Below, piece after piece: positions 16,621 through 25,721 of a stretch of DNA of 64,000 bases. Origin of the DNA: CALKZN01 sp050633785. Lineage in GTDB: Bacteria > Pseudomonadota > Gammaproteobacteria > Arenicellales > Arenicellaceae. The position numbers and the translations under genes were made by a program. The stretch is taken from positions 48,505 to 112,504 of the forward strand of contig JBOEHE010000030.1 in the NCBI GenBank assembly GCA_050633785.1. Reading direction: 5' to 3'. Under the pieces are notes generated by a model. That model was given only the letters and a program-made list of their open reading frames with translations, was not told the DNA's origin and ran no database searches. Within the stretch, counting starts at the first letter, position 1, and every line of letters begins with the position of its first letter.

Positions 16621-18447
16621 TTGAAGCCCACCAACGTCAAAGACCCCGAATACTTTCATAAAGTAGTCGATTGTCAATATGCCTGCCCTGCCCACACTCC
16701 TGTTCCCGAATATATACGATTAATTGCCCAGCAACGTTACGACGATGCGTATATGGTCAATTGGGAGTCCAATGTATTCCCTGGCGTACTCGGCAGAACC
16801 TGTGACCGCCCTTGTGAACCAGCCTGCAGACGCGGCAGAGTCGATGAAGAACCTGTCGCCATCTGTCGTTTAAAGCGTGTTGCTGCCGACAATAAAGCCA
16901 GCATTGAACATCGATTGCCAGATATTCCCATAAAGAAAAATGGCAAAAAGATAGCATTAATCGGTGCTGGCCCAGCATCATTGACAGTTGCCAGAGATCT
17001 GATGCCACTGGGTTATTCCATTGACATCTATGATGAAAACCCCAAGGCAGGCGGCTTCATGCGCAGCCAGATTCCCTCTTTTCGATTACCGGAAAGCGTC
17101 TTGGACGAAGAGGTTGGCTATATTCTGGACATGGGTGTTACTCAATTTTTTAATCGACGTGTTGAAAGCCTCAAAGAGGTCCTCGCTGCTGATTATGACG
17201 CTGTTTTCATTGGCACTGGTGCTCCACAAGGCAAGGATCTCAAACGTTTAGCTAACCGACAGGAAGCGGATGCCAACATTCACATTGGCATCAACTGGTT
17301 ATCCAGCGTTGCCTTTGAACATATTGAAACCATTGGCAAAAAAGTCATCATCGTTGGTGGTGGCAATACCGCCATGGATTGTTGTCGTACAGCCAAGCGT
17401 ATCGGCGGTGAAGATGTTATTGTCACTGTCCGTAGCAAGTATGATGATATGAAGGCATCTCCCTGGGAAAAGGAAGATGCCATGGCTGAGAACATTCCCT
17501 TCAAGCCTAATCATAGCCCCAAAGAATTTGTGGTTAAGGATGGCAAGCTCGTTGGAATGACCTTTGAAATCGTTGAGTCTCATTACGATGATTCAGGTAA
17601 ACGCACTATTAAAGCTACCGGCGAAGAAGTCTTTATTGAAGCAGATGATGTTTTACTGGCAATCGGACAGGAAACAGCTTTCCCCTGGATTGAGGCTGAC
17701 TGTGGCGTTAACTTCAATCAATGGGGTGCGCCTGAACTGACACAAGACACATTTCAGTCGTCTAATCCTAAAGTATTCTTTGGCGGTGATGCTGCCTTAG
17801 GCCCGGAAAATATTATCACTGCTGTTGCCCAGGGGCACCAAGCGGCCATCTCTATTGATTTATTTCTCAAAGGCAAGGATATCAATGACCGCCTGGCTCC
17901 TGGCACAAATCTTACCAGCACTAAAATGGGCATCCACGAATGGGCTTATGGCAGTGCCGTAGTCGACGATGACCGCTATGCCTCAAAGCACCTTGATGTC
18001 GCTACTGCCTTATCAAGCAGAATGATCGAATCTGAATTGGGTTTTGACACCAACACTGGCTTTAAAGAAGCAGAACGTTGCCTGAACTGTGATGTACAAA
18101 CCGTCTTCAGCGAAGACAAATGCATTGAATGCGATGGTTGTACCGACATTTGCCCAACAGACTGCATAACGTTCACAACTCCAAGTGAAGAAGCCGACCT
18201 ACGCACTCGTTTGAATGCCCCGGCAGATGACACAAGTCAGGATTTGTATGTGTCAGATACCTTAAAAACACAAAGAGTATTAGTAAAAGACGAGAATGTC
18301 TGTCTACATTGTGGGCTTTGTGCTGAACGATGCCCTACTTCAGCCTGGGATATGCAGAAGTATTTTTACGGTGTCACCAAAGCAGGGCAGCCCCCCAAAG
18401 TTAATGCTCTACAAGGCCTGGAAGAGCGTTTGGAGGAAGCATCATGA
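16621..18447 (+). CDS. korC: FAD/NAD(P)-type, ferredoxin-domain subunit of 2-oxoacid oxidoreductase (GltD-like)
   Basis: A 608-residue electron-transfer subunit. The N-terminus has a Cys-rich GltD-type cluster region (DCQYACPAHTPVPEYI, CDRPCEPACRRG), then an FAD-binding ALIGAGPASLTVARDL, an NAD(P)-binding IIVGGGNTAMDCCR, and at the C-terminus two [4Fe-4S] motifs (CIECDGCTDICPTDC and CLHCGLCAERCP). It starts at TTG 16621, supported by GGAG seven bases upstream. It overlaps korA by 4 bp. The subunit probably passes electrons between NAD(P) and the KorAB core, like the large gamma subunit of the Azoarcus/Thauera 2-oxoglutarate:NADP+ oxidoreductase as I recall it. The symbol is by analogy. Confidence 0.88.
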   Translation: MKPTNVKDPEYFHKVVDCQYACPAHTPVPEYIRLIAQQRYDDAYMVNWESNVFPGVLGRTCDRPCEPACRRGRVDEEPVAICRLKRVAADNKASIEHRLPDIPIKKNGKKIALIGAGPASLTVARDLMPLGYSIDIYDENPKAGGFMRSQIPSFRLPESVLDEEVGYILDMGVTQFFNRRVESLKEVLAADYDAVFIGTGAPQGKDLKRLANRQEADANIHIGINWLSSVAFEHIETIGKKVIIVGGGNTAMDCCRTAKRIGGEDVIVTVRSKYDDMKASPWEKEDAMAENIPFKPNHSPKEFVVKDGKLVGMTFEIVESHYDDSGKRTIKATGEEVFIEADDVLLAIGQETAFPWIEADCGVNFNQWGAPELTQDTFQSSNPKVFFGGDAALGPENIITAVAQGHQAAISIDLFLKGKDINDRLAPGTNLTSTKMGIHEWAYGSAVVDDDRYASKHLDVATALSSRMIESELGFDTNTGFKEAERCLNCDVQTVFSEDKCIECDGCTDICPTDCITFTTPSEEADLRTRLNAPADDTSQDLYVSDTLKTQRVLVKDENVCLHCGLCAERCPTSAWDMQKYFYGVTKAGQPPKVNALQGLEERLEEAS

Positions 18448-20321
18448 ATATCGCATTGAGTTCTAAGAAAAAGTTTCGCAAAGTAAATCAATGCGAACAA
18501 AAAATTTCAGCGATCAATGACTTCGTTGTCAAATTTGCCAATGTTAATGGCTCTGGCTCAGCCAGTGCAAATAACCTGTTCGCAAAAGCCATCTTTCGCA
18601 TGGGCATCCCCGTGAGCCCACGCAATATCTTTCCATCCAACATCCAGGGTTTGCCTACCTGGTATGAGGTGAGAGTGTCAGAAGCAGGATATCTGGCTAA
18701 ACGTGGCAGACAGGTAGAACTGATGGTCTCAGTCAACCCGCAGAGCATGGCAAATGACATTAAAGAGGTCATGCCCGGCGGTTATTTTTTCTACGACAAC
18801 AGCTACCCACTGGATCTAAACATGATCCGGGATGATATTAATTATCTCGGTGTTCCTTTAACACAAATATGCAACGCGCATTACGAAGTGCCTCGCTTGC
18901 GGCAACTTTTCAAAAACATTATTTATGTTGGCGCACTGGCTGCTTTGTTGAAAATCGACTTCTCGGTTCTGGAAGGTCTGATCAGCGATCAGTTCAAAGC
19001 AAAACCCAAACTGATCCCAATGAATGTGGAGGCTCTGAAACTGGGCTTTGATGCCGCTGAAGAGCGCTTTGCCTGCCCATTACCCATTCGCTTGGAACAA
19101 CGCGACTTGCTGCAAGACAAAATTCTGGTTGATGGCAACACCGCCTGTGGACTTGGCTGTGTTTATGGCGGTGCAACTGTTGCCGCCTGGTATCCGATAA
19201 CGCCATCGACCTCAGTTGCTGAAGCTTTCGACAAATATGCCAACAAGCTGCGCACAGAAGATGATGGCAGCAGAAACTTCATCGTCATTCAAGCGGAGGA
19301 TGAACTGGCAGCCATGGGCATGACCATAGGTGCCGGATGGAATGGCGCTCGCAGCTTTACAGCAACAAGCGGCCCGGGCTTATCACTGATGAACGAGTTT
19401 CTTGGCTTAGCCTATTTTGCCGAAGTGCCAACAGTACTCATCGATGTTCAACGCGCAGGTCCCTCAACAGGCATGCCCACCCGGACCCAGCAATCCGACG
19501 TCCTTCCTGCAGCATATGCCTCACATGGTGATACCAAGAATGTATTGCTATTTCCGGCTTCGCCTAAGGAGTGCTTTGATTTAACCGCTTCAGCGTTTGA
19601 TATCGCTGAGCAACTGCAGACACCAGTCATCATGTTGACCGATCTTGACCTTGGTATGAATGAACACATCTCGGAACCATTGGACTGGGATGATGAACGC
19701 CAGTATAAAAGGGGCAAAGTTTTGTCTGCTGAACAATTAGACAAGATGGAACGATTTGGTCGTTATCTGGACATTGATGATGATGGCATCACATATCGCA
19801 CCTACCCTGGCACACACCCTGAAAAAGGCGCTTTTTTTACTCGAGGAACATCTCGTGATGACTATGCCGTTTATACTGAAGATGGTGACATTTATGCAAA
19901 GAATCTGGAACGCCTGCTAAAAAAATGGGCTACAGCACCTGACTATTTACCAAAACCAGTCCCCAACTTGCGCGACAGCAAAGCAAGTGTCGGCATAATT
20001 CATTATGGCACATCCAACGAAGCCTGCCGTGAAGCACTGGACCATTTACAGTCCAATGGACAGATTTGCAATGACTTACGACTCAAAGCGTTTCCTTTTC
20101 ATCAATCTGTGCTGGAATTTATTGAACAACATGACACTGTGTTCGTTATTGACCAAAACCGGGACGGTCAAATGCGGACATTACTGATTAACGAATTAGA
20201 AATCAATCCGGAAAAATTGACATCCATTCTTAATTTCAATGGGGACCCTCTTAGTTCATCCGTCGTACTGCGACAGATCAAGTCCCACCTTGAAAGCGCC
20301 CAATTGACCTCTGGCAAGTAG
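18444..20321 (+). CDS. korA: 2-oxoacid:acceptor oxidoreductase alpha subunit (gamma-alpha fusion)
   Basis: This 625-residue subunit has the POR gamma domain at the N-terminus (GSGSASANNLFAKAIFRMG) and the alpha pyrimidine-binding domain from about residue 230 (GATVAAWYPITPSTSVAEAF, SGPGLSLMNEFLGLAYFAEV). With KorB it oxidatively decarboxylates a 2-oxoacid to an acyl-CoA. 2-Oxoglutarate is the best guess from the operon layout; pyruvate or branched 2-oxoacids are not excluded. The start overlaps korC (ATGA) and the next gene follows after 11 bp. Confidence 0.9.
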   Translation: MNIALSSKKKFRKVNQCEQKISAINDFVVKFANVNGSGSASANNLFAKAIFRMGIPVSPRNIFPSNIQGLPTWYEVRVSEAGYLAKRGRQVELMVSVNPQSMANDIKEVMPGGYFFYDNSYPLDLNMIRDDINYLGVPLTQICNAHYEVPRLRQLFKNIIYVGALAALLKIDFSVLEGLISDQFKAKPKLIPMNVEALKLGFDAAEERFACPLPIRLEQRDLLQDKILVDGNTACGLGCVYGGATVAAWYPITPSTSVAEAFDKYANKLRTEDDGSRNFIVIQAEDELAAMGMTIGAGWNGARSFTATSGPGLSLMNEFLGLAYFAEVPTVLIDVQRAGPSTGMPTRTQQSDVLPAAYASHGDTKNVLLFPASPKECFDLTASAFDIAEQLQTPVIMLTDLDLGMNEHISEPLDWDDERQYKRGKVLSAEQLDKMERFGRYLDIDDDGITYRTYPGTHPEKGAFFTRGTSRDDYAVYTEDGDIYAKNLERLLKKWATAPDYLPKPVPNLRDSKASVGIIHYGTSNEACREALDHLQSNGQICNDLRLKAFPFHQSVLEFIEQHDTVFVIDQNRDGQMRTLLINELEINPEKLTSILNFNGDPLSSSVVLRQIKSHLESAQLTSGK

Positions 20322-20332
20322 CGAGCAGAACT

Positions 20333-21385
20333 ATGAGCTTTTATAAACCGAATTTCCGCCACCCTCAATTGCCAGAAAATCAGCTGGGATTAACCTCTCA
20401 GGCCTATGAAGGGTCCATTTCAACCTTGTGTGCCGGTTGTGGACATGACTCCATCAGCGCAGCCATTATTCAAGCCGTTTGGGGCTTGAATATAGAACCA
20501 CATCGAGTTGCCAAAGTGTCAGGCATTGGTTGTTCTTCTAAGTCACCCACCTACTTTCTGAACAAAGCCCATGGTTTTAATTCAGTCCATGGTCGTATGC
20601 CTTCAGTTGCTACAGGAGCTAATGCTGCGAATCGGAATTTAACCTATATTGGGGTCTCGGGAGATGGCGATACCGCTTCGATAGGCATGGGACAGTTTGC
20701 GCATGTCGTCAGGCGTAACCTGAACATGATGTACGTTGTTGAAAACAATGGATGCTATGGTTTAACCAAAGGTCAGGACTCAGCTACAGCTGATGAGGGT
20801 TCAAAAAACAAGAAGGGTTACTCCAACCCATTTGAATCTATTGATCTGGTCAGTGTTGCGCTTGAACTGGGAGCATCGTTTGTTGCTCGCAGTTTCTCAG
20901 GGGATAAAGAACAATTAGTTCCGTTGATGCAAGCCGCACTATCCCACAATGGGTTTGCTCTGATTGATGTAATCTCACCTTGCGTGACCTTCAATAATCA
21001 TCAAGGTTCAACCAAGAGTTATGACTATACTCGTGAGCATGTAGAAGCTGGCGCTGTAGTTGACTTTGTTCCCGTTGAGCAGGAAATCACCTTGCAACAA
21101 TCCCCCGGTTCAACGCAGACAGTCACCTTGCATAATGGTGACAACGTTCAACTGCACAAAACAGATGACAGTTATGATCCAACTCAGCGCGATCATGCTA
21201 TAAAAACCTTATTGGAACATAAGCAACAGGATAAACTGTTAACTGGATTGATTTACGTTGATCCCGATACAGCAGATTTGCATGAAATGTTGAATACAGT
21301 GAAAAAGCCTTTAAATTCACTGTCAGAAAAAGAACTCTGTCCAGGAAATGACATACTTCAGGAGATTAACAGCGGATTCCGTTGA
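20333..21385 (+). CDS. korB: 2-oxoacid:acceptor oxidoreductase beta subunit (TPP-binding)
   Basis: A 350-residue subunit carrying thiamine diphosphate. Visible are STLCAGCGHDSISAAI with its CxxC, SGIGCSSK, and the TPP motif GDGDTASIGMGQFAHVVRRN ending in VVENNGCYGLTKGQ. The Cys residues fit a [4Fe-4S] cluster as in other POR/KOR beta subunits. It is the last gene of korCAB and is closed by a bidirectional terminator. Confidence 0.92.
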   Translation: MSFYKPNFRHPQLPENQLGLTSQAYEGSISTLCAGCGHDSISAAIIQAVWGLNIEPHRVAKVSGIGCSSKSPTYFLNKAHGFNSVHGRMPSVATGANAANRNLTYIGVSGDGDTASIGMGQFAHVVRRNLNMMYVVENNGCYGLTKGQDSATADEGSKNKKGYSNPFESIDLVSVALELGASFVARSFSGDKEQLVPLMQAALSHNGFALIDVISPCVTFNNHQGSTKSYDYTREHVEAGAVVDFVPVEQEITLQQSPGSTQTVTLHNGDNVQLHKTDDSYDPTQRDHAIKTLLEHKQQDKLLTGLIYVDPDTADLHEMLNTVKKPLNSLSEKELCPGNDILQEINSGFR

Positions 21386-21511
21386 ACCTTTTTAGACTTT
21401 TCTTTTATCGGAAGTTATCAAAAGCTCAGCTTTCTTTGTGGAAAAATGCCATTACCTTCGCAGATCTAAGCAATTGAGGCATTGGGGCGGATTGAGTAAA
21501 GCGATATAGCT

Positions 21512-21552
21512 AAAAGCCGCTTAAGACATCACTGTTGTCTCAAGCGGCTTTT
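21512..21552. terminator. bidirectional terminator between korB and cheX-like gene
   Basis: AAAAGCCGCTT (21512-21522) pairs with AAGCGGCTTTT (21542-21552); the stem continues as AGACA/TGTCT past one A-C mismatch, with a 7-nt loop. A and T runs at both ends let it serve the convergent kor and sensory operons. Confidence 0.85.
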
Positions 21553-21596
21553 CTATTTAGCCACAGTTTAAGCTGAATATTAAGCTGAATAGTTTA

Positions 21597-22055
21597 TTAT
21601 TTTGAGCCGTTTTCCAGACTAACAATCAATAAAGGAGTATAGGAACGCCAAGTAACAGGAATCGCGAAAGAGCGTACTCCCTGTGGCAAATGAACATTCT
21701 TCGGAGCCCCTTCGACCACAACTGGAACAGAAATCAGAAAGTTCTTTCCAAAATCAGCCCGTGCATTACCCGAGATAGTATTGGCGATCTCACCGGACAA
21801 ATCCAGCAAGTTTTCATCAGACAGGTTTTTCTCACCCTGCAAAACCAGCATATGCGATAAAAACACACGCGGCGCCGTGAAATAGACGCAGCCCTTGCGC
21901 TCACCTGAAATTCCGATAATGCCCGTAATGTCATAAGAAACCGGGTTATCATTTTCGACCAAATAGGGTGCACCTACTTCAGCCTCAATATCTGGGATGT
22001 GCTCTATATACTTCATCATCCCCTTCACAAAAACACTTACAAATTCTTCGTTCAT
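21597..22055 (-). CDS. CheX-type (CheC/CheX/FliY) phosphatase domain protein
   Basis: A 152-residue protein of the CheX family, which dephosphorylates CheY-like regulators. The catalytic E-x-x-N is present in SGEIANTISG (Glu89, Asn92). The fold shows alternating strands such as ITGIIGISGERKGCVYFTAP. Its ATG overlaps the stop of the response-regulator gene (ATGA), so the cognate substrate is most likely that regulator. It is the last gene of a dctP-kinase-regulator-cheX operon. Confidence 0.88.
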   Translation of the reverse strand: MNEEFVSVFVKGMMKYIEHIPDIEAEVGAPYLVENDNPVSYDITGIIGISGERKGCVYFTAPRVFLSHMLVLQGEKNLSDENLLDLSGEIANTISGNARADFGKNFLISVPVVVEGAPKNVHLPQGVRSFAIPVTWRSYTPLLIVSLENGSK

Positions 22056-22459
22056 TTTTTCTTATCTTTCTTATTCTTCTCATTAAGTCTGTCTTTGCTT
22101 TTCACCAGTTTTTCCAATGCCTCTAGCAACTCTTCATCAGAAAAAGGTTTACACAAAAACCCTCGGGCGCCCTTTGCCAAAGCCTGGATTCCAGTTGCCT
22201 TGTCAGAAAGGGCAGAAACAACAATGATTTTGATCTTTGGATTAATCGCCATCATCTTGTCAATACACGCAATGCCATCCATCTCAGGCATCGTTAAGTC
22301 CATCGTTACAATATCGGGCTTATGCTCATCTAAAAAGTATATAGCTTCTTTACCATTAGATGCTTTGGCCACCACTTCGATGTCAAAACTTGCCGAATAA
22401 ATTCTCTCGATGCGTGAGCGAATGATATTTGAATCATCCACTATCAAAAGTTTAATCAT
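22052..22459 (-). CDS. single-domain CheY-like response regulator with Lys-rich tail
   Basis: A 135-residue receiver with no output domain. Acidic pocket Asp8/Asp9 (LIVDDSN), phosphoacceptor Asp54 (IVTMDLTMPEMDG), a Ser in IIVVSALSD and Lys in LCKPFSDEE are all present. The last 16 residues (KSKDRLNEKNKKDKKK) form a strongly basic tail not usual for CheY. It lies 51 bp after the kinase gene and overlaps the cheX-like gene, giving a closed kinase-regulator-phosphatase circuit. The target of the signal is not visible. Confidence 0.9.
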   Translation of the reverse strand: MIKLLIVDDSNIIRSRIERIYSASFDIEVVAKASNGKEAIYFLDEHKPDIVTMDLTMPEMDGIACIDKMMAINPKIKIIVVSALSDKATGIQALAKGARGFLCKPFSDEELLEALEKLVKSKDRLNEKNKKDKKK

Positions 22460-22510
22460 ATTTACCCCTAGTTACACTAGTTATTCTTATTTTTCATCAT
22501 TAGCTTAACT

Positions 22511-24640
22511 TTATGCGGCTTGTGGCGGCAACACTATCTCAAATTGACAGAATTTGTCTGCCATATGTCGCAGCAACAACTTTCCACCCATTGTTTTAAC
22601 ACCATCACGAATCACATCAAGGCCAACACCGCGACCGGCATGCATGCTTGTTTCATCAGCAGTGGAAAATCCGGTTGAAAAGGCTGCACTGACAATTTTA
22701 CTTTCAGACCAACCTTTAACTTCATCGGTAGTTGCCAAACCTTCATCAACCACTTTTTTACGAATCTTGCTGAAGTCCAAACCACGCCCATCATCTCGAA
22801 CAATCAATTCAAGCGAGCCATCCTGCAGTTTTGAAACACGTAAGTCAATACGACCGGTTTCTTTTTTAGACTTTTGTTTACGATCATCCGTATCCTCAAT
22901 GCCATGAACTAGTGAATTACGAATCAATTGAATACTTACATCGTTAACAAAGCTGCGGTATTTTTCATTCAAATCACTTTCGACTAACCCGCTCATAACG
23001 AATTCAACTTTTTTGCCTGTTTCATCGGCAATCTTTTCAACCATTGTAGGCAAATGAGACCACTCGGCTGCCATATCCGACAAAGAAGGCCCAGCAGCAA
23101 CTGCACCGCCACCATCAACTTCAGCGCCATAGTTACCCAATCGAGATGACAACTCATTCAAGGTATCGGTATAAGAAATCAATTTATCCAGTCGAATAGC
23201 CAGCGGCAAAAAGTCCATACCTTCAATATTGCTCACTTTCTTCAATTCAGCCAGATCACTTTCAAACTCATGCGCTTTTTCAGCAAAAGCTTCAAATTGC
23301 ATTGATCCAGCTTCACCCTTCATTCGGTGAACCTCGATAAACATTTTATCTACTTTTGTTTTGAAATCCGCCTTACTCGATACTGGCTCTTTCAAAATGT
23401 TATTGATGTCACCCAAAGATTCACGTGAATCAACCAAAAATCGTTTCAGCATTTTGGGATTGGCGTGCAAGAAAGAAACCAACATTTCGACTTGTTGTTC
23501 ACCTTGCTCTTTGGTGCTTTCTAATTGTTGTTGCAGTAATACTTGATCAGAAATATCTCGAACCGATACCAAGACATCATGAATTTTGTCCCGACGCATA
23601 ACTCGATAAAAGTTGAAGTTCAGATACTTAGTCATATAAGTACCGTCTTGTTTAGTCAGATTTACCTTGATTTTCTCCAATGGATTCAAGTTACCAATCA
23701 AATCCTCAATGACATGAGGGTCAAACAAGAGTTTAATAAATTCTTTTACAGTATCCAGTTCACCCGGAGAAACGATATCCTGCACCAGATTAGCGAACTC
23801 TCGCCCACCGATATTGGTTGTCTCAAAAATTTCTTCCATTTCATTTGAATACTGGCTACTGATAACCAAGTCATCATCCAGCAGGAACAAACCCTCGCGA
23901 ACGGTATTCAGAATGCCTGTTGTCTCTTGTCGTGCCAGTTCCAACTCTTCATCATTCTCTCGCAAATTTCGCACCGTACGAAAAATGGTGAATAAGAACA
24001 TTGCAACCGCCAGAGTAATACCAATAATTTGTGCGATGCGCAAGTATTGAAGGTTTTTCTCACCCTGCCCTCGAATCACGTCACTCAAACTATCCATCAG
24101 TTCCGTTAAACGTTTGTTATTATCCTCTGCGTAAACTGTAGCATTAAGTAATTCAGACTGATTATTTTCTTCCTTATCAAAGATCGGATAAACACTATCC
24201 AGGTACCCTTGCCAGATCGTTCTGGCCTCACTGATAACTTCTTTAGCTCTAGGGCCAGCAATTTTAGCAACCTGAATTTGTTTGGTAGCAATATCAGAAC
24301 CTTCTTCTGTACTTAGGATCACACCACCTTCAGCAAACGCTGTTAGTGTGCCATCGAATACATCCATGGTGTCTTTTAACACAAGCTTTTCATCGCTATA
24401 GGGCAATACTTTCTGGTATTGCGATGTTATGAAAAACAAATCCTTGGACATTTGCTGAACCAAAGCACCTTGACGACTCGCTGCATTTGTCGTTTCTGTA
24501 CTTTTCTGCAACTGATTTGAGAAAAATAAATTGAGTAGCAGCAAGCCGACAATCAATAGAATCAAGACCGTGATAGATATTGCCAAACCACGATATTTTC
24601 CTAAAAAGCCAGTAGCTGGAGCTGTATTTGTTGTTGCCAT
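22511..24640 (-). CDS. membrane-bound CheA-like histidine kinase with PAS and Hpt domains
   Basis: A 709-residue kinase. Residues 18-40 are TM1; 41-200 form a helical periplasmic domain reminiscent of PilJ-type sensors; about 202-222 are TM2; a short coiled coil and a PAS domain (about 240-370) follow. An Hpt-like segment carries the phosphorylatable His438 in EVHRMKGEAG. The C-terminal HATPase (about 525-709) is of CheA type: RNSLVHGIED, DDGRGLD, STGFSTADE and AGRGVGLDVI. There is no CheW-like P5 and no obvious dimerisation helix pair, so it is not a standard CheA. It begins 16 bp after a TRAP binding-protein gene. Confidence 0.88.
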   Translation of the reverse strand: MATTNTAPATGFLGKYRGLAISITVLILLIVGLLLLNLFFSNQLQKSTETTNAASRQGALVQQMSKDLFFITSQYQKVLPYSDEKLVLKDTMDVFDGTLTAFAEGGVILSTEEGSDIATKQIQVAKIAGPRAKEVISEARTIWQGYLDSVYPIFDKEENNQSELLNATVYAEDNNKRLTELMDSLSDVIRGQGEKNLQYLRIAQIIGITLAVAMFLFTIFRTVRNLRENDEELELARQETTGILNTVREGLFLLDDDLVISSQYSNEMEEIFETTNIGGREFANLVQDIVSPGELDTVKEFIKLLFDPHVIEDLIGNLNPLEKIKVNLTKQDGTYMTKYLNFNFYRVMRRDKIHDVLVSVRDISDQVLLQQQLESTKEQGEQQVEMLVSFLHANPKMLKRFLVDSRESLGDINNILKEPVSSKADFKTKVDKMFIEVHRMKGEAGSMQFEAFAEKAHEFESDLAELKKVSNIEGMDFLPLAIRLDKLISYTDTLNELSSRLGNYGAEVDGGGAVAAGPSLSDMAAEWSHLPTMVEKIADETGKKVEFVMSGLVESDLNEKYRSFVNDVSIQLIRNSLVHGIEDTDDRKQKSKKETGRIDLRVSKLQDGSLELIVRDDGRGLDFSKIRKKVVDEGLATTDEVKGWSESKIVSAAFSTGFSTADETSMHAGRGVGLDVIRDGVKTMGGKLLLRHMADKFCQFEIVLPPQAA

Positions 24641-24656
24641 TATTAACCTCTTCTAC

Positions 24657-25721
24657 TTATAAACCGGAGTTATTCAAATATGCTTGATCAGAGATTCGCG
24701 TCCAGACTCGCGCCTTCTCTTTGTAACTTGTTAATGACTGAATAATATCTTTAGTCAAAGGTTCACCCTCATCCGCCATTGCTTGAATTTGCTTTGCCGT
24801 TTCACGACTCAACGCCCTCACTACTTCTGAAGGGAAAGAGCGAATTTTTATATCTGGGTATTCTGCCCGCATACGTTTCAAGTTATTGATACTGGCATGA
24901 TAGATTTCGATGTAAGCATCATAAGCTGCTAAGCGTATGGAAGCATCTAATACCTTCTGTAAATCTTTAGGCAATTTATCGTAAGCCTCTTTATTCACCA
25001 TAAACTGCAGCTCGGTTGCAGGTTCATGCCAGCCCGTGTAATAAAATGGTGCTATTTTATGAAACCCCATACCTAAATCCAGAGAAGGCCCCACCCACTC
25101 CAAAGCATCAATCGTGCCTGATTCCAAAGCAGAGTATAGCTCACCTGGAGGAATGTTAACCGGCTCAACGCCCAACGTTTTAATCACATCCCCCGCCAGA
25201 CCGGGAATGCGCATTTTCAGGCCCTTCAAGTCCTCCAGACTTTTTATTTCTTTGCGAAACCAACCACCCATCTGGTTACCGGTGTTGCCACCTGGATAGG
25301 ATAAAACACCGTATTTCGCATACGCCTTCTGCATCAGCTCCAATCCACCACCATAATAGAACCAGGCGTACTGCTCTGGAGCAATCATGCCTAAAGGCAG
25401 AGTAGTGAAGAACAAAGTATTAATATCCTTACCCTTCCAATAATAGGACGCTGAGTGCCCCATTTGATACTCACCCTCCTTAACCATATCAAAGATACCA
25501 AGAGGACGTTTATGCTTTTCTTTAGTTTCAGAAACAATTTGCAAACGGCCGTTAGACAACTCATCCGCATTCTTGATCATCTTCTTGACGGCATCCCCAA
25601 ACAAAGGAAAATCTTTAGGCCATGTTTCTGCAATCCGCCATTTAACGGTCTGCGCTACTGCAGGCGACATAGACCCAATGGCAAATGAAACGGCTATAAA
25701 GAAAGGGATTATTTTTTTCAT
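24657..25721 (-). CDS. TakP-like TRAP transporter substrate-binding protein, orphan
   Basis: A periplasmic binding protein of the DctP family (354 residues from ATG 25721; the frame opens upstream at TTG 25757). The signal peptide is MKKIIPFFIAVSFAIG to AVAQT. GLKMRIPGLAGDVIKTLG supplies the ligand Arg, and SGTIDALEWVGP keeps the Glu-Trp pair that in TakP contacts ligand and metal. These features point to 2-oxo or hydroxy monocarboxylates as ligand. No DctQ or DctM permease gene is present in the window. The gene is first in the sensory operon, suggesting a co-receptor role. Confidence 0.9.
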   Translation of the reverse strand: MKKIIPFFIAVSFAIGSMSPAVAQTVKWRIAETWPKDFPLFGDAVKKMIKNADELSNGRLQIVSETKEKHKRPLGIFDMVKEGEYQMGHSASYYWKGKDINTLFFTTLPLGMIAPEQYAWFYYGGGLELMQKAYAKYGVLSYPGGNTGNQMGGWFRKEIKSLEDLKGLKMRIPGLAGDVIKTLGVEPVNIPPGELYSALESGTIDALEWVGPSLDLGMGFHKIAPFYYTGWHEPATELQFMVNKEAYDKLPKDLQKVLDASIRLAAYDAYIEIYHASINNLKRMRAEYPDIKIRSFPSEVVRALSRETAKQIQAMADEGEPLTKDIIQSLTSYKEKARVWTRISDQAYLNNSGL

